A stretch of 64,000 nt of DNA from Ensifer sp. WSM1721 (GCF_000513895.2 NZ_CP165782.1:3272501-3336500), one strand, 5' to 3'. Positions 11,018 to 22,383 are shown, counted from the stretch's first letter. Program-made: numbers and translations. Notes: generated by a model not told the origin, from the letters alone.

Positions 11018-11908
11018 TCAGCGCCGTTCGAGCAGCCGGCAAATCTCTTCGAGTTGATCGAGCGTCTTATAGGCGATCTTCAGGTGTCCGCCGCTGGCCC
11101 TATGGCTGACCGTAACCTCGAGGCCGAGACTGTCCGAAAGGGTGCGTTCGAGCGCCAGCGTATCGGCATCCTTTTCCTCGCGATGCCGTCCCTTGGCGAA
11201 ATTGGGGTCGTTCTGCGCCTTGATATCGTTCTGCGCCAGACGCTCCGCCTCGCGCACCGAAAGCCCTTTGGAAACGATTGTGCGCGCCAGCGCCAATGGG
11301 TCCGAGGTCGGAATGAGCGCACGCGCGTGGCCCGCCGACAGACTGCCATCCGACAGCATGTCGCGCACCGGCTCCGGCAGTTTCAAAAGCCGCAGGCTGT
11401 TGGCGACATGGCTTCGGCTCTTGCCGATAATGTCACCGAGATCATTCTGGGTGTAGCCATGCTCGGCGATCAGTTGCTCATAGCCGAGAGCTTCTTCGAG
11501 CGGATTGAGGTCGGAGCGCTGGACGTTCTCGACGATTGCGATCTCGAGCGCCGTGCGATCATCAACATCGCGCACGATCACCGGAATCTCGGTGAAGCCT
11601 GCGAGTTGTGCCGCCCGCCAGCGCCTTTCGCCGGCGATGATCTCGTAGCGCTCGTGGCCGACCGTGCGCACGACGACGGGCTGCACGATGCCGTGCTGGC
11701 GGATCGAGCTTGCCAGATCCTGCAGTTCGGCTTCGTCGAATTGCCGGCGCGGGTTGCGGGGATTGCGCGACACGAACTCGATCGGCACGCGGCGGTCCGG
11801 GTTGAGCGGGGCGGCCGGTGCGGCGCCGGTCTGCAACGGCTGATCCATTTCGCCGATCAAGGCGGCCAGGCCGCGACCAAGGCGTCTCTTGGAACTGTCG
11901 TCGTTCAT
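11018..11908 (-). CDS. parB: Chromosome partitioning protein ParB
   Basis: 296 aa. ParB binds parS sites, loads as a CTP-dependent clamp, spreads along DNA and recruits ParA for origin segregation. The CTP-binding core contains GERRWRA at residues 93-99 and ENVQRSDLNPLEEA; the helix-turn-helix (about 151-177, YTQNDLGDIIGKSRSHVANS) reads parS; the C-terminal 60 residues form the dimer domain. An N-terminal LGRGLAALIGE motif is the usual ParA-stimulating segment. It lies 30 bp after parA. Candidate target sites are within 5 kb at 13337 and 15414. Confidence 0.97.
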   Translation of the reverse strand: MNDDSSKRRLGRGLAALIGEMDQPLQTGAAPAAPLNPDRRVPIEFVSRNPRNPRRQFDEAELQDLASSIRQHGIVQPVVVRTVGHERYEIIAGERRWRAAQLAGFTEIPVIVRDVDDRTALEIAIVENVQRSDLNPLEEALGYEQLIAEHGYTQNDLGDIIGKSRSHVANSLRLLKLPEPVRDMLSDGSLSAGHARALIPTSDPLALARTIVSKGLSVREAERLAQNDIKAQNDPNFAKGRHREEKDADTLALERTLSDSLGLEVTVSHRASGGHLKIAYKTLDQLEEICRLLERR

Positions 11909-11938
11909 ATGTCACCCATTATTACGCTAACGAAACGA

Positions 11939-12733
11939 TTATGCCGCCCTGCGTTGCCGCTCCCGCTGAATCACTTCCGAGGCGAGTTGCAGATAGGCTT
12001 GGCTGCCGGCGCATTTCAAATCGTAAAGAATCGCCGGCTTACCGTATGACGGCGCCTCCGACACGCGGACATTGCGCGGGATCAAAGTGTGATAGACCTT
12101 GTCGCCAAGGTGCGTGCGGACGTCGCTGACCACCTGCTGTGCAAGATTGTTGCGGGAGTCGAACATTGTCAGGACAATTCCCTGAATGTCCAGGCTTGGA
12201 TTGACGGTGCGGCGCACCTGATCCACCGTCTCCAGCAATTGGCTGAGACCCTCCAAGGCGAAGAACTCGCACTGCAGCGGGACTAGAACCGAATGCGCAG
12301 CAGCCATGGCGTTCATCGTCAAGAGATTGAAGGATGGCGGGCAGTCGACCAAAACGTAGGAATAAGCCAACGCCTCCGGTGATCCCAGCGCCTTGCGCAG
12401 CCGAAAGACGCGATCGGGCTCCCGGGAAATCTCCATTTCGATGCCAAGCAGATCCATCGTCGAGGGGACGATGGAGAGGTTCGGCACCGCAGTGCTTTGG
12501 GCGATTTGACCGATGGAGTGCGTCCCCATCATCAGTTCATAGGAGGACAGGTGCCGGTCGCGGCGCTGAATTCCAAGCCCGGTGCTCGCATTTCCCTGCG
12601 GGTCGAGATCGACAATCAACACCCTCTCGCCGATCGCCGCCAGGGCTGTCGCAAGATTGATGGCGGTCGTCGTCTTGCCGACGCCGCCCTTCTGGTTGGC
12701 AATAGTGATAATCCGATTTCTTGGGCCAAACAT
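11939..12733 (-). CDS. parA: Chromosome partitioning ATPase ParA
   Basis: 264 aa deviant Walker ATPase that binds DNA non-specifically and moves ParB-bound origins. The deviant P-loop KGGVGKTT lies about 9 residues after RIITIANQ, and DLDPQGNASTGLG and VLVDCPPSFNLLTMNA follow as Walker A' and B. I place the start at the ATG at 12733, preceded by AGGCGAG at 6 bp spacing. A GTG at 12751 overlaps the rsmG stop codon as GTGA and would add six residues, so it remains possible. Co-directional with mnmG and rsmG, as in many alphaproteobacteria. Confidence 0.96.
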   Translation of the reverse strand: MFGPRNRIITIANQKGGVGKTTTAINLATALAAIGERVLIVDLDPQGNASTGLGIQRRDRHLSSYELMMGTHSIGQIAQSTAVPNLSIVPSTMDLLGIEMEISREPDRVFRLRKALGSPEALAYSYVLVDCPPSFNLLTMNAMAAAHSVLVPLQCEFFALEGLSQLLETVDQVRRTVNPSLDIQGIVLTMFDSRNNLAQQVVSDVRTHLGDKVYHTLIPRNVRVSEAPSYGKPAILYDLKCAGSQAYLQLASEVIQRERQRRAA

Positions 12734-12747
12734 GTTTCGCTCGCCTA

Positions 12748-13401
12748 TCACTTCGTCCGACGTGAAAGATTTGCAATCTCGAGCACAACCGAATCCGGCT
12801 CGACGACACTTGCATGTTTTACCAGATCGAATTGAAAGCGGCTAAGGGCTTTGTCGATTTCCGGTTGATAATCCCGTCCTTTGTGAAAGAAAGCGACGGT
12901 TTTTGAGTCCGCGTCGAGCATCCAGGGCGCGCAGAAGTCCAGCAACTGGCTCAAATCCGCAAGCGCCCGCGCTGAGATTGCGTCACAACGGGGAATCACC
13001 GCGGGTGCGGCCTCGATTCGAATCGGATGAACGGAGCCGCGGGCTCCGGTCTCGTTGAGGGCTACACGAAGGAAGGCCGCCTTTTTGTTGTTGCTCTCGA
13101 CCAGATGGACCCATCCGTCCGAAAGCTCGGAGAGGCAGATGGCGGTGATCACGCCGGGAAAGCCGCCGCCGCTGCCGAGGTCCACCCATGTTTTCGGCGC
13201 GGGTGAGAGCTGGAAGATTTGGAGGCTATCAACGATGTGACGCTGCCACAGGTCATCGAGCGTGGATGGCGCCACCAGGTTTATCGACTTGGCCCATTTC
13301 TGGAAGAGGCGGGCAAAATGCTCGAGTTTTTCGAGCGTTTCACGTGAAACACGCAATCCGTTCAGCCCCGAGGCGAGACTCGCTTTCATTGTAGCGCTCA
13401 C
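12748..13401 (-). CDS. rsmG: 16S rRNA (guanine527-N7)-methyltransferase
   Basis: 217 aa SAM-dependent methyltransferase of the GidB family that modifies G527 of 16S rRNA. The SAM-binding motif [10 protein letters not shown] is at about residues 74-83, and [20 protein letters not shown] is a diagnostic N-terminal block. Start overlaps the mnmG stop codon by 4 bp; its end overlaps a possible parA GTG start. An exact 14-bp parS core (13337-13350) lies within the gene and encodes Val-Ser-Arg-Glu-Thr at residues 18-22. Confidence 0.95.
   Translation of the reverse strand: MSATMKASLASGLNGLRVSRETLEKLEHFARLFQKWAKSINLVAPSTLDDLWQRHIVDSLQIFQLSPAPKTWVDLGSGGGFPGVITAICLSELSDGWVHLVESNNKKAAFLRVALNETGARGSVHPIRIEAAPAVIPRCDAISARALADLSQLLDFCAPWMLDADSKTVAFFHKGRDYQPEIDKALSRFQFDLVKHASVVEPDSVVLEIANLSRRTK
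13337..13350. promoter_or_regulatory. parS: parS centromere-like site inside rsmG
   Basis: GTTTCACGTGAAAC is a perfect 14-bp palindrome and the core of the bacterial parS consensus TGTTTCACGTGAAACA; the left flanking base is C, the right is A. It lies 1.4 kb from parB. ParB binding here is inferred from consensus and proximity. Confidence 0.85.
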
Positions 13402-15269
13402 CCAACCACACGTCGATTGTCGCGCTCCTGCCGCCGCAGCCAGGAGAGGATCAACGACACGGCCGCCGGCGTCACGCCGTCGACCTTCATCGCCTGGGCC
13501 AGGTTTCGAGGCTTCTGCTCTGACAACTTCTGCTTTAGCTCGTTCGACAGGCCGGGCAGGGCGCCATAGTCGAAATCGGTTGGAATAGCCACGTTTTCTT
13601 CGCGGCGAATGCCGGCGATATCCGCCGCCTGCCGCTCCATATAGACCGCGTAAGCCGCGTCGATCTCCAGCGCCTCAACGACCCCGCGGTCGATCGCGTC
13701 GAGCTCCGGCCACAACGGCTTCAGCGCCGCAATCGACTGGTCCGGATAGGAGAGAATTTCGAAGGCTGAGCGACGCTGTCCGTCCTGGTTGAGTCTCAGG
13801 CCAAAACGCTTTCCCTCGCTGGGCGTAATCGACAAGGATTGGAGAAGTTGGCGTCCGGATTCGTAGCTCGCCCTCCAAGAGGCGAAGCGCTGGCGCCGGG
13901 CCTCACCGACGCAGCCGAGGTCGATACCGATCGGCGTCAACCGCATGTCGGCATTGTCTGCGCGAAGCGACAGCCGGTATTCGGCCCGGGAGGTGAACAT
14001 GCGGTAGGGCTCGGTGATACCCCTTGACGTCAGGTCGTCGATCATGACGCCGATGTAGGAATCGGTGCGGCTGAAAACGACCGGATCGCGGCCGGTAGCC
14101 GCAAGTGCCGCATTCAGACCGGCGACCAGTCCCTGCGCACCTGCCTCTTCGTAACCGGTGGTGCCGTTGATCTGGCCCGCCAGATACAGGCCGGGAAGCT
14201 TCCGCACTGCGAGCGAAAGCTCCAGCTCACGCGGATCGACATGGTCATATTCAATCGCGTAACCGGGTTGCAGGATCGTGACGTTCTCAAGTCCCGGGAT
14301 AGTGCGAATGAAGGCGTCCTGCACGTCCTCCGGCAGCGAAGTCGAAATGCCGTTGGGGTAGACAGTGTCGTCGTCCAGTCCCTCCGGCTCAAGGAAGATC
14401 TGGTGGCCGTCGCGCTCACCGAAGCGCACGATCTTGTCCTCTATCGACGGGCAATAGCGCGGACCTACCCCTTCGATCTGCCCGGAATACATCGCGGATC
14501 GGTGGATATTATCAGCTATCAGCTTGTGGGTGGCCCCCGTCGTCCGAGTCACACCACAGTCGATCTGCCGGTTCACGATCGCATCGGTCATGAAAGAGAA
14601 GGGTACGGGATCCTCGTCCGGTCCCTGGCGGCCGACCGCATCCCAGTCGATCGTGCGTCCATCGAGCCGCGCCGGTGTTCCAGTCTTCAACCGTCCGAGC
14701 TGAAGCCCGCAGCGCCGCAGCGTCGCAGAGAGGCCGAGCGACGGCTCCTCGCCGACGCGACCGGCCGGGATCTTGCGATCGCCGATATGGATCAAGCCTC
14801 TCAGGAAAGTTCCCGTCGTGAGCACGACGGCGGCGGCGCGAAAGCTCCGGCCGTCCTTCATCACCACACCGCAGACAGCGTCGTCCTCACTCAGCAAGTC
14901 GAACGCATCGCCCTCGACCACCGACAGGTTTTCGACAGCATCGATCTCGCGCTGCATCGCCCGGCCATAGAGCTTGCGGTCTGCTTGGGTTCGCGGACCG
15001 CGCACCGCCGGACCCTTGCGCCGGTTGAGGAGCCGGAACTGAATGCCGGCCGCGTCAGCGACGCGCCCCATGAGGCCGTCTAGCGCATCGATCTCACGAA
15101 CCAGATGGCCCTTGCCCAGACCGCCAATGGCCGGATTACAGGACATGACCCCAATCGTTTCCTTTTTGTGCGTGATCAGAGCCGTGCGGGCGCCGAGCCG
15201 GGCTGACGCCGATGCGGCCTCGCAGCCTGCATGGCCGCCGCCAATCACGATGACATCATAATCCCTCAT
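13398..15269 (-). CDS. mnmG: tRNA uridine-5-carboxymethylaminomethyl modification enzyme MnmG (GidA)
   Basis: 623 aa flavoprotein that with MnmE installs the cmnm5 group on wobble uridine 34 of several tRNAs. The N-terminal dinucleotide-binding motif is [11 protein letters not shown] near residues 8-20, followed by the family blocks [20 protein letters not shown] and TGTFLRG. The C-terminal helical domain (from about 550) contacts MnmE. Full length. The ATG at 15269 is 225 bp from the mnmE end; that gap holds a RIME-like repeat and a parS-like site. Overlaps rsmG by 4 bp. Confidence 0.97.
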   Translation of the reverse strand: MRDYDVIVIGGGHAGCEAASASARLGARTALITHKKETIGVMSCNPAIGGLGKGHLVREIDALDGLMGRVADAAGIQFRLLNRRKGPAVRGPRTQADRKLYGRAMQREIDAVENLSVVEGDAFDLLSEDDAVCGVVMKDGRSFRAAAVVLTTGTFLRGLIHIGDRKIPAGRVGEEPSLGLSATLRRCGLQLGRLKTGTPARLDGRTIDWDAVGRQGPDEDPVPFSFMTDAIVNRQIDCGVTRTTGATHKLIADNIHRSAMYSGQIEGVGPRYCPSIEDKIVRFGERDGHQIFLEPEGLDDDTVYPNGISTSLPEDVQDAFIRTIPGLENVTILQPGYAIEYDHVDPRELELSLAVRKLPGLYLAGQINGTTGYEEAGAQGLVAGLNAALAATGRDPVVFSRTDSYIGVMIDDLTSRGITEPYRMFTSRAEYRLSLRADNADMRLTPIGIDLGCVGEARRQRFASWRASYESGRQLLQSLSITPSEGKRFGLRLNQDGQRRSAFEILSYPDQSIAALKPLWPELDAIDRGVVEALEIDAAYAVYMERQAADIAGIRREENVAIPTDFDYGALPGLSNELKQKLSEQKPRNLAQAMKVDGVTPAAVSLILSWLRRQERDNRRVVG

Positions 15270-15285
15270 GACATGCTCCAGCTTT

Positions 15286-15373
15286 CTACAGCGCGGCGCG
15301 TCTTATTAGACGCGCTGTAGCACTTTAAATTGCTGCATGTCCTAAATCGGCGTCGATTTAAGGAGACATGCAG
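15286..15373. repeat. RIME-like double-hairpin repeat, reverse orientation, shortened
   Basis: Two adjacent inverted repeats: CTACAGCG...CGCTGTAG and CTGCATGT...ACATGCAG. The hairpin order is reversed relative to the 17157 copy, and the sequence is more diverged. It lies between mnmG and mnmE. Confidence 0.75.
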
Positions 15374-15413
15374 TGGCGCCTTGATTCTCAATTCGGCCTT
15401 CCCGAGTCAAGGC

Positions 15414-15427
15414 GTTTCACGTGAAAC
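15414..15427. promoter_or_regulatory. parS: parS centromere-like site between mnmG and mnmE
   Basis: GTTTCACGTGAAAC, a perfect palindrome extending to CGTTTCACGTGAAACG (16 bp). Intergenic, 3.5 kb from parB and about 5 kb from the candidate oriC. Confidence 0.85.
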
Positions 15428-15494
15428 GTGTGACAGACTCGCCAACGTTGTGCCCTGCAGCGACAACGATTTGCCCAACTCGTCGATCTCGGCA

Positions 15495-16811
15495 TCACTT
15501 CCCGATGCAGAATTCCGAGAATATCACGTCGAGCAGGTTCTCCACATCCACGCGCCCGGTGATACGACCCAGCGCCTCACTGGCGACGCGAAGCTGCTCT
15601 GCTCTTAGTTCCAGGCCCTCCGCAGCCAGGCCGCGCTCCAAGGCCGCGCTCGCCTGTCGCAGGCAATCCACATGCCGCTTGCGGGACGGCATCGACAGCG
15701 ACGTCTTGCCTGCCAAGTCTGGAAGATGCGCCTGCAGCGCGCCCAAGAGATTGGCGATGCCTTCCCCAGTTATCGTCGAAAGAAAGATATCCGCGTCCTT
15801 ACTTCTCCATTTCACCTGCGGCCGGTCGATCTTTGTCGCGACCCGTATGACCGGAACGTCCTCCGGCAGCACCTCATGCACGTGAAAACCATCCGGTTTT
15901 TCCGATAGCAGAAGCACGAGATCGGCATGAGCGATAACTTCTCGCGCGCGACGGATGCCCTCGCGCTCCACCACTTCCTCAGTCTCACGCAGCCCGGCTG
16001 TATCGAACAGCTTGACAGAGAATCCGGCTAACGAAAGGTCGACGGAAAGAACGTCCCGAGTCGTTCCGGCGATCTCGGTGACGATGGCTATGTCCCTTTT
16101 CGCCAGGGCGTTCAGCAGACTCGACTTGCCCGCATTCGGCTCACCGGCAATGACGATCTTGAGCCCGTCGCGGATGATCTCCGCAAGGCCTGCCTTTGCA
16201 ATATGCGCATCAATTTCCAGCCGCAGTTCCTCGACGTCTGCCCAAATCGAAGCGCTGATCGAACCGGGCACATCCTCCTCGTCGGCAAAGTCGAGCTCCG
16301 CTTCGATCATCGCGCGCGCGTGCGTAAGACGCCGGGCCCACCCAGCATAGAGAGCCGACTGCCCGCCGCCGGACTGCTCGACCGCCAGGCGGCGTTGCAT
16401 CTCCGTCTCCGCCGCGATCAGGTCCGCCAGACCTTCCACCTCGACCAGGTCAATCTTGCCGTTCTGAAAGGCGCGCCGCGAGAATTCTCCCGCCTCCGCA
16501 TGCCGGAGCCCCTCGGCGGCAAGTTCATCAAGGACCGCGTTCACCACCGCCCGTCCGCCGTGAACGTGCAATTCGCAGCAATCCTCGCCGGTGAAAGATG
16601 CCGGCGCGGGAAAGTAGATCACCAGACCGCTGTCCAGCGCCTCACCGTTTCGAGTCCGAATCGTTCTCAGCGTCGCGACACGAGCCGGCGGCACCGAACC
16701 GCAAAGATGCATGACCGCATCGGCGGTGGCCGGCCCGCTCATGCGGATCACGGCGACGCCGGCCGGCAATGATCCGCTCGAAAGCGCATAGATCGTGTCC
16801 GTGAACAGCAT
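15495..16811 (-). CDS. mnmE: tRNA modification GTPase MnmE (TrmE)
   Basis: 438 aa. Acts with MnmG in cmnm5U34 tRNA modification. It has an N-terminal tetrahydrofolate-binding domain (DTIYALSSGSLPAGVAVIR onward), a helical domain, and an inserted GTPase domain with G1 GEPNAGKSS at 223-231, G2 TTRD at about 250, G3 DTAG at 270-273 and a G4 that reads TKID rather than NKxD. The C-terminal CIGK carries the family's catalytic Cys. Slightly shorter than E. coli MnmE (454 aa). Minus-strand gene upstream of mnmG. Confidence 0.96.
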   Translation of the reverse strand: MLFTDTIYALSSGSLPAGVAVIRMSGPATADAVMHLCGSVPPARVATLRTIRTRNGEALDSGLVIYFPAPASFTGEDCCELHVHGGRAVVNAVLDELAAEGLRHAEAGEFSRRAFQNGKIDLVEVEGLADLIAAETEMQRRLAVEQSGGGQSALYAGWARRLTHARAMIEAELDFADEEDVPGSISASIWADVEELRLEIDAHIAKAGLAEIIRDGLKIVIAGEPNAGKSSLLNALAKRDIAIVTEIAGTTRDVLSVDLSLAGFSVKLFDTAGLRETEEVVEREGIRRAREVIAHADLVLLLSEKPDGFHVHEVLPEDVPVIRVATKIDRPQVKWRSKDADIFLSTITGEGIANLLGALQAHLPDLAGKTSLSMPSRKRHVDCLRQASAALERGLAAEGLELRAEQLRVASEALGRITGRVDVENLLDVIFSEFCIGK

Positions 16812-17112
16812 CCAGGTACCGTTTCCTTGCTCCGGGTCGAGCTTACGGGCGAGCGTAAATGCCTCGCATCGAAATGTTAGAATTGAGACCAGGTGGCGCC
16901 AATGGGCTTTGCCGCGGTCGTTGCGTCGCGCATCGGCGCACGCTTGCCCCGAGGCTCTGGCAGCGGCGTCTTATGCACGCCTGCGGCCGCGAAATCAAGC
17001 CGGAGGATGAAGATACTGGATGACGATGGTTTCGGGCTCGAATCGACCCAAGGAGTTCAGAGGGGACGTGAACTGCAAAAGCGCACACTCTCCCGTCCTG
17101 TATGGAGTGTGT

Positions 17113-17126
17113 GTTTCACGTGAATC
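17113..17126. promoter_or_regulatory. parS-like palindrome with one mismatch
   Basis: GTTTCACGTGAATC differs from the parS core at one base. Intergenic between rho and mnmE. The rest of the 16812-17359 gap holds a RIME-like repeat and the rho terminator; no gene was seen there. Confidence 0.5.
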
Positions 17127-17156
17127 ACGCTCGTCGACGCGCTGCCCGCCCTTCTA

Positions 17157-17260
17157 CTGCGTGTTTCCTTAAGTCATACCCGATTTAAGGACAAAAACAT
17201 GCAGCAATTCAAATGGCTACAGCGTCCTTTGTGCGTCTGAAAAGACGCACGGCGCTGTAG
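17157..17260. repeat. RIME-like double-hairpin repeat, forward orientation
   Basis: About 104 bp with two palindromes. The first runs from CTGCGTGTTTCCTTAA to AAAACATGCAG and contains CCGATTTAAGG; the second runs from CTACAGCGTCC to GGCGCTGTAG with arms GTGCGTCT/AGACGCAC. Near-identical copies occur at 34549, 47250 and 53097. This matches the RIME1-type intergenic mosaic elements of rhizobia. Confidence 0.85.
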
Positions 17261-17302
17261 CTTGCTGTAGCCACTCGGGCTGGAAATTCCCTCCAGGCGG
17301 AG

Positions 17303-17335
17303 CAAAAAAGAAGACCGATGCTCCTCGCACCGGCC
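17303..17335 (-). terminator. Rho-independent terminator of rho
   Basis: Read on the minus strand, GGCCGGTGC pairs over 9 bp with GCATCGGTC (including G-U pairs), followed by TTCTTTTTT. It starts 25 bp after the rho stop codon. Confidence 0.75.
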
Positions 17336-17359
17336 TTCATCATCTCTATGCCCGTGGTA

Positions 17360-18625
<1,266 letters not shown>

Positions 18626-18750
18626 GAAGGGTCCGTGTCTGATTGGGGAATGGAAGGCGGGGTGATTTGTAAGGGAGCTGCGAAGGGGGAGAAGGCAGGC
18701 TCTAAAACTTCGTCACAGGCCGCGGGAGAAGGAGATGGTGGGAAAATAGC

Positions 18751-18764
18751 GATTCACGTGAAAC
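18751..18764. promoter_or_regulatory. parS-like palindrome with one mismatch
   Basis: GATTCACGTGAAAC differs from the parS core at the second base. It lies in the gap between hemJ and rho, about 125 bp upstream of the rho start codon, and could bind ParB or simply be a relic. Confidence 0.5.
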
Positions 18765-18821
18765 GCCGCAAGGGGCCGAAGCAAATTAGCGACAACTATT
18801 ACATCTGCGAATCGATTGAAG

Positions 18822-19364
18822 TCAAAACGGTTTCACGACGACGAGGATGACGATCAGGATCATCAGCAGGGTCGGTGCCTCGTTCATCAGCCTCCAGTAG
18901 CGCGCATCCCGTCGATTCTCGTCGCGCTGAAAGGCTCTCACCGCGCGGCTGAAATGCACATGCACCAAGGTCAAGAGCACGACGAAGAAAAGCTTGGCGT
19001 GCAGCCAGCCGCCCTGAAAGCCGTAGACGCTCCAGGCGAGGTAGAGCCCGAGCGCCCAGGAGATCATCATCGCCGGATTCATGATGATCTTGAGCAGGCG
19101 CTGCTCCATCATCTTGAAGGTTTCCGATTGCTCCGATCCCGGTGCTGCGTCGGTGTGATAGATGAAGAGGCGCGGCATATAGAGAAGTGCCGCCATCCAG
19201 GAGATCACCGCGATGATGTGGAGCGCCTTGATCCAGAGATAGAGATCGTCGGGCTGCCAGGCGAAGAGCCCGATCAACATCGCCGCGAAAAGCGAAAGCG
19301 CTGCGGCCGCCCGAAGCCGCGCCCGCTTGCCGGGACCGCTATCGGTCTGGCGTTCCCCCGTCAT
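18822..19364 (-). CDS. hemJ: Protoporphyrinogen IX oxidase HemJ
   Basis: 180 aa integral membrane protein with about four to five hydrophobic segments. The conserved [20 protein letters not shown] block carries the family His thought to bind haem, and GGWLHAKL provides the second conserved His/Lys region. HemJ oxidises protoporphyrinogen IX to protoporphyrin IX in many alphaproteobacteria that lack HemG/HemY. It overlaps hemE by 4 bp and follows it, so the two haem genes form an operon. Confidence 0.9.
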   Translation of the reverse strand: MTGERQTDSGPGKRARLRAAAALSLFAAMLIGLFAWQPDDLYLWIKALHIIAVISWMAALLYMPRLFIYHTDAAPGSEQSETFKMMEQRLLKIIMNPAMMISWALGLYLAWSVYGFQGGWLHAKLFFVVLLTLVHVHFSRAVRAFQRDENRRDARYWRLMNEAPTLLMILIVILVVVKPF

Positions 19365-20407
19365 CGCCGCCCTCGAACCCGGGCGACGAGTGCGGCGACA
19401 TTTTCAGGATCGGCATCCGGCGTGATCCCGTGTCCGAGATTGAAGATCAGCGGCCCCTGGCCGAGCACGTCGAGGATCCGGTCGATGGCGCTTTCCATCG
19501 CCGCGCCGCCGGCCACGACGCGCATCGGATCGAGATTGCCCTGGATGGGCCCGTCCTTCTGCAGCTCGGCGGCAAAGGAGAGCGGTACCGACCAGTCGAG
19601 GCCGATCGCGTCCGCCCCGGTCAGCCGCCGATAGTCCTTCAGGAAGAGCCCAGCGCCCTTGGCGAAGGCGATGATTCGTGCGGAAGGGCGGCGGGCGCGA
19701 ACCGAAGCGATCATCCGCCGGACGGGCTCGACGGCATAGCGCGCGAATTCCTCTTCACCGAGCACGCCCGCCCAAGAATCGAATATCTGCACCGCGTCGG
19801 CGCCCGCATCGATCTGCGCTACCAGATAATCTGCCGAGACATCCGCCAGGAACGCCAGCAGTCGATCGAAGGCCTTCGGATGGCGGTACGCGAAGAGGCG
19901 CGCCGGCGCCTGGTCCGGCGTTCCGCGGCCGGCAATCATATAGGTGGCCACCGTCCAGGGCGCGCCACAGAAGCCGAGAAGCGTCGTCTCCTCCGGCAAT
20001 TCGCGCCTCAGCCGCGAGACCGTTTCGAAGACGGGCGCGAGGTGGCCGATGACGCCCTCGGCGCGCAGTTGGGCGATACCGTCCTCGTCGATAGGGTCCA
20101 TGCGCGGGCCATGTCCCTCTTCGAAGCGGACATTGCGCCGAAGCGCATCGGGAATGACGAGGATGTCGGAGAAGAGGATTGCCGCATCGAAGCCGTATCG
20201 CCGGATCGGCTGCAGCGTCACTTCGACCGCAAGATCCGGCGTATAGCAGAGCTCGAGGAAGCTCCCAGCGCTTGCCCGCGTCTCACGATACTCGGGAAGA
20301 TAGCGTCCCGCCTGGCGCATCAGCCAGATGGGCGGAGGAGCGAGCGTTTTTCCGCTCAAAACTTCGAGCACTTTGCGATGCGTTCCGGTCACTCGCCGCT
20401 TTCCCAA
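19361..20407 (-). CDS. hemE: Uroporphyrinogen decarboxylase
   Basis: 348 aa TIM-barrel enzyme that converts uroporphyrinogen III to coproporphyrinogen III. The N-terminal signature [18 protein letters not shown] and the block [14 protein letters not shown] are diagnostic; LGHGI near the C-terminus is the usual final motif. Normal length. Its upstream side borders the candidate replication origin, the arrangement known in Caulobacter and rhizobia. Operon with hemJ. Confidence 0.97.
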   Translation of the reverse strand: MGKRRVTGTHRKVLEVLSGKTLAPPPIWLMRQAGRYLPEYRETRASAGSFLELCYTPDLAVEVTLQPIRRYGFDAAILFSDILVIPDALRRNVRFEEGHGPRMDPIDEDGIAQLRAEGVIGHLAPVFETVSRLRRELPEETTLLGFCGAPWTVATYMIAGRGTPDQAPARLFAYRHPKAFDRLLAFLADVSADYLVAQIDAGADAVQIFDSWAGVLGEEEFARYAVEPVRRMIASVRARRPSARIIAFAKGAGLFLKDYRRLTGADAIGLDWSVPLSFAAELQKDGPIQGNLDPMRVVAGGAAMESAIDRILDVLGQGPLIFNLGHGITPDADPENVAALVARVRGRR

Positions 20408-20798
20408 TCTAAAAATAAAACTGAATTGAAAAGGTTTCTATTTCTTAGAGTCGGTGGCTATCAAGGATTAAAATCAATCCTCCGTCGGTTCAAAGACTGC
20501 GGAGCCGCGTAGACCAGCCGGGAGAAAATTACGGCATTTCGCACCGGTGACGGGGAAAGGCGCTAAAATCCTTGAGAGTCAATCTCTTGGTCGCTGAAGG
20601 CAAGTTGCGTATCCTGTGGATCTGGAGTCGATCCGCGTGACAATTTGTCGTCGCCGTGAGTCTTGTCCACATGCGTCTGCCGGCGATTTTCGTCCGGGCA
20701 CGGGATGTGAATAAGTCGGCGCTTTTCCACTTGCCTGACCGCCGGTCGCGCCATTAGCTGTTTCTGTCCCGCCTTTTCAACAGCCCGCGGAGAATTGC
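20408..20798. other. oriC: Candidate chromosomal origin of replication (oriC)
   Basis: A 391-bp non-coding gap between the divergent hemE and PPDK-regulator genes. It has an AT-rich block at about 20407-20480 with a small palindrome GGATTAAAATCAATCC. One DnaA box fits TTATNCACA (TTATTCACA on the minus strand, 20706-20714), one has a single mismatch (TTGTCCACA, 20663-20671), and two are weaker, at 20615-20623 and 20723-20731. Four GANTC sites (20448, 20576, 20625, 20658) fit CcrM control. The nearest genes diverge from it on both sides, and hemE adjacency is the established position of oriC in S. meliloti and Caulobacter. Confidence 0.8.
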
Positions 20799-21620
20799 GT
20801 GGAGAACAAGAAAAACTACTTCCACCTGCACCTCATCTCCGATTCGACGGGTGAGACGCTGATTGCCGCCGGCCGCGCAGCGGCGGCGCAGTTTCAGTCG
20901 TCGCATGCGCTTGAGCATGTCTACCCGCTGATCCGCAACCGCAAGCAGTTGATGCAGGTCCTGGATGCTGTCGATGGCGCGCCGGGCATCGTGCTCTACA
21001 CGATCGTCGATCGGGAGCTCGCTGGCCTCATTGATCAAAGGTGCCGCGAGATCGGCGTTCCATGCGTCTCCGTGCTCGATCCGATCATCGAGCTCTTCCA
21101 GTCCTATCTCGGCTCGCCGTCGCGCCGTCGTTCGGGCGCGCAGCATGTCATGGATGCGGAATACTTCGCCCGCATCGAAGCGCTGAATTTCACCATGGAC
21201 CATGACGACGGCCAGATGCCGGCCGATTTCAACGAGGCGGATGTCGTCCTCGTCGGCGTGAGCCGCACGTCGAAGACGCCGACAAGCATCTATCTCGCCA
21301 ATCGCGGCATAAAGACCGCCAATATCCCGATCGTACCCGGCGTGCCCCTGCCGGATGCGCTGGTCAAGGCGACAAAGCCGCTGGTCGTAGGGCTCATCGC
21401 TTCGGCAGAGCGACTGTCGCAGGTGCGTCAGCATCGTCTGCTCGGAACGACGCAGAACTTTCACGGCGAGGACTATACGGACCGGGCGGCAATCGCCGAG
21501 GAGCTAAAATATGCCCGCACGCTCTGCGCCCGTAACAACTGGCCGCTGATCGACGTGACGCGCCGTTCGATCGAGGAAACGGCTGCCGCAATCGTTGCCC
21601 TTCGCCCGCGGCTCAGATAG
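20799..21620 (+). CDS. Pyruvate, phosphate dikinase regulatory protein (DUF299, PpsR/PDRP type)
   Basis: 273 aa. This family phosphorylates and dephosphorylates a threonine in pyruvate phosphate dikinase or PEP synthetase and so switches gluconeogenic flux. Seen features are the N-terminal [13 protein letters not shown] block and the P-loop [11 protein letters not shown] in the second half, and overall length is typical. Starts with GTG at 20799, with GCGGAG upstream. It is the first plus-strand gene right of the candidate origin. Partner choice (PPDK versus PpsA) cannot be told from the sequence. Confidence 0.9.
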   Translation: MENKKNYFHLHLISDSTGETLIAAGRAAAAQFQSSHALEHVYPLIRNRKQLMQVLDAVDGAPGIVLYTIVDRELAGLIDQRCREIGVPCVSVLDPIIELFQSYLGSPSRRRSGAQHVMDAEYFARIEALNFTMDHDDGQMPADFNEADVVLVGVSRTSKTPTSIYLANRGIKTANIPIVPGVPLPDALVKATKPLVVGLIASAERLSQVRQHRLLGTTQNFHGEDYTDRAAIAEELKYARTLCARNNWPLIDVTRRSIEETAAAIVALRPRLR

Positions 21621-21783
21621 AGCGAATCGGAGAGGTGCGGGACAGTCGGAAGCGCGCGCTTTCGCCAAGGCCCTTGCACTGAATTGCTCAAGTGCTCTTG
21701 CACTGACCTACTTATGTATCGGTCGCACGATGCGGGTTGATCGAATCCGTGAACCGTCGCGATCCGGAACCCGGGAACGGAAA

Positions 21784-22383
21784 ATGACAAGCTCGCTCGT
21801 TTTGGCCTCCGCCAGTCCCTTTCGCCGGGCGCTTCTGACGAATGCCGGCCTTGCCTTCGAGGCTCAGGCGGCTCGGGTGGACGAGCGCGCGCTTGAACGG
21901 CCGCTCGAGCAATCGGGGGCCTCGCCTGTCGACGTGGCGCTCGCGCTTGCCGAAGCCAAGGCCAAGGACGTGGCGCGGCATTTCGAAAGTGCGCTCGTGA
22001 TCGGATCCGATCAGACGATGTCGCTCGGAGCGCGTGTCTATCACAAGCCCAGAGACATGGCGGAAGCCGCCGAGCATCTCCTGTCGCTTTCGAGCAAGAC
22101 GCACAGCCTGAACAGCGCTGTGGTTCTCGTCCGCGATGACGAGATCGTCTGGCGGCACGTTTCGACTGCCCACATGACGGTCAGGCCGTTGAACCGGGCC
22201 TTTATAGAACGACATCTTCAAAGGGTGGGTGAGAAGGCGCTCGCGAGCGTCGGCGCCTATCAGCTCGAGGGCGAAGGCATTCAGCTCTTCGAGAGGATCG
22301 ACGGCGACTATTTCACGATCCTCGGCCTGCCGATGCTGCCGCTTCTTTCGAAGCTCCGTGAACTGGGTGCGATCGATGCGTGA
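21784..22383 (+). CDS. maf: Maf-type nucleoside triphosphate pyrophosphatase
   Basis: 199 aa. Maf proteins hydrolyse non-canonical or modified nucleotides. The start [14 protein letters not shown] is the family signature; IGSDQTMSL holds the catalytic Asp region, and the ending [15 protein letters not shown] is typical. I use the ATG at 21784 because this is where family homology begins; the reading frame is open upstream to 21595 without recognisable sequence. Its last codons overlap the aroE start by 8 bp, so maf-aroE-coaE look like one operon. Confidence 0.92.
   Translation: MTSSLVLASASPFRRALLTNAGLAFEAQAARVDERALERPLEQSGASPVDVALALAEAKAKDVARHFESALVIGSDQTMSLGARVYHKPRDMAEAAEHLLSLSSKTHSLNSAVVLVRDDEIVWRHVSTAHMTVRPLNRAFIERHLQRVGEKALASVGAYQLEGEGIQLFERIDGDYFTILGLPMLPLLSKLRELGAIDA

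Noticed and set aside
15871..15884. ATGCACGTGAAAAC inside mnmE as a further parS site
   Set aside because: It differs from the parS core at several positions and lacks palindromic symmetry.
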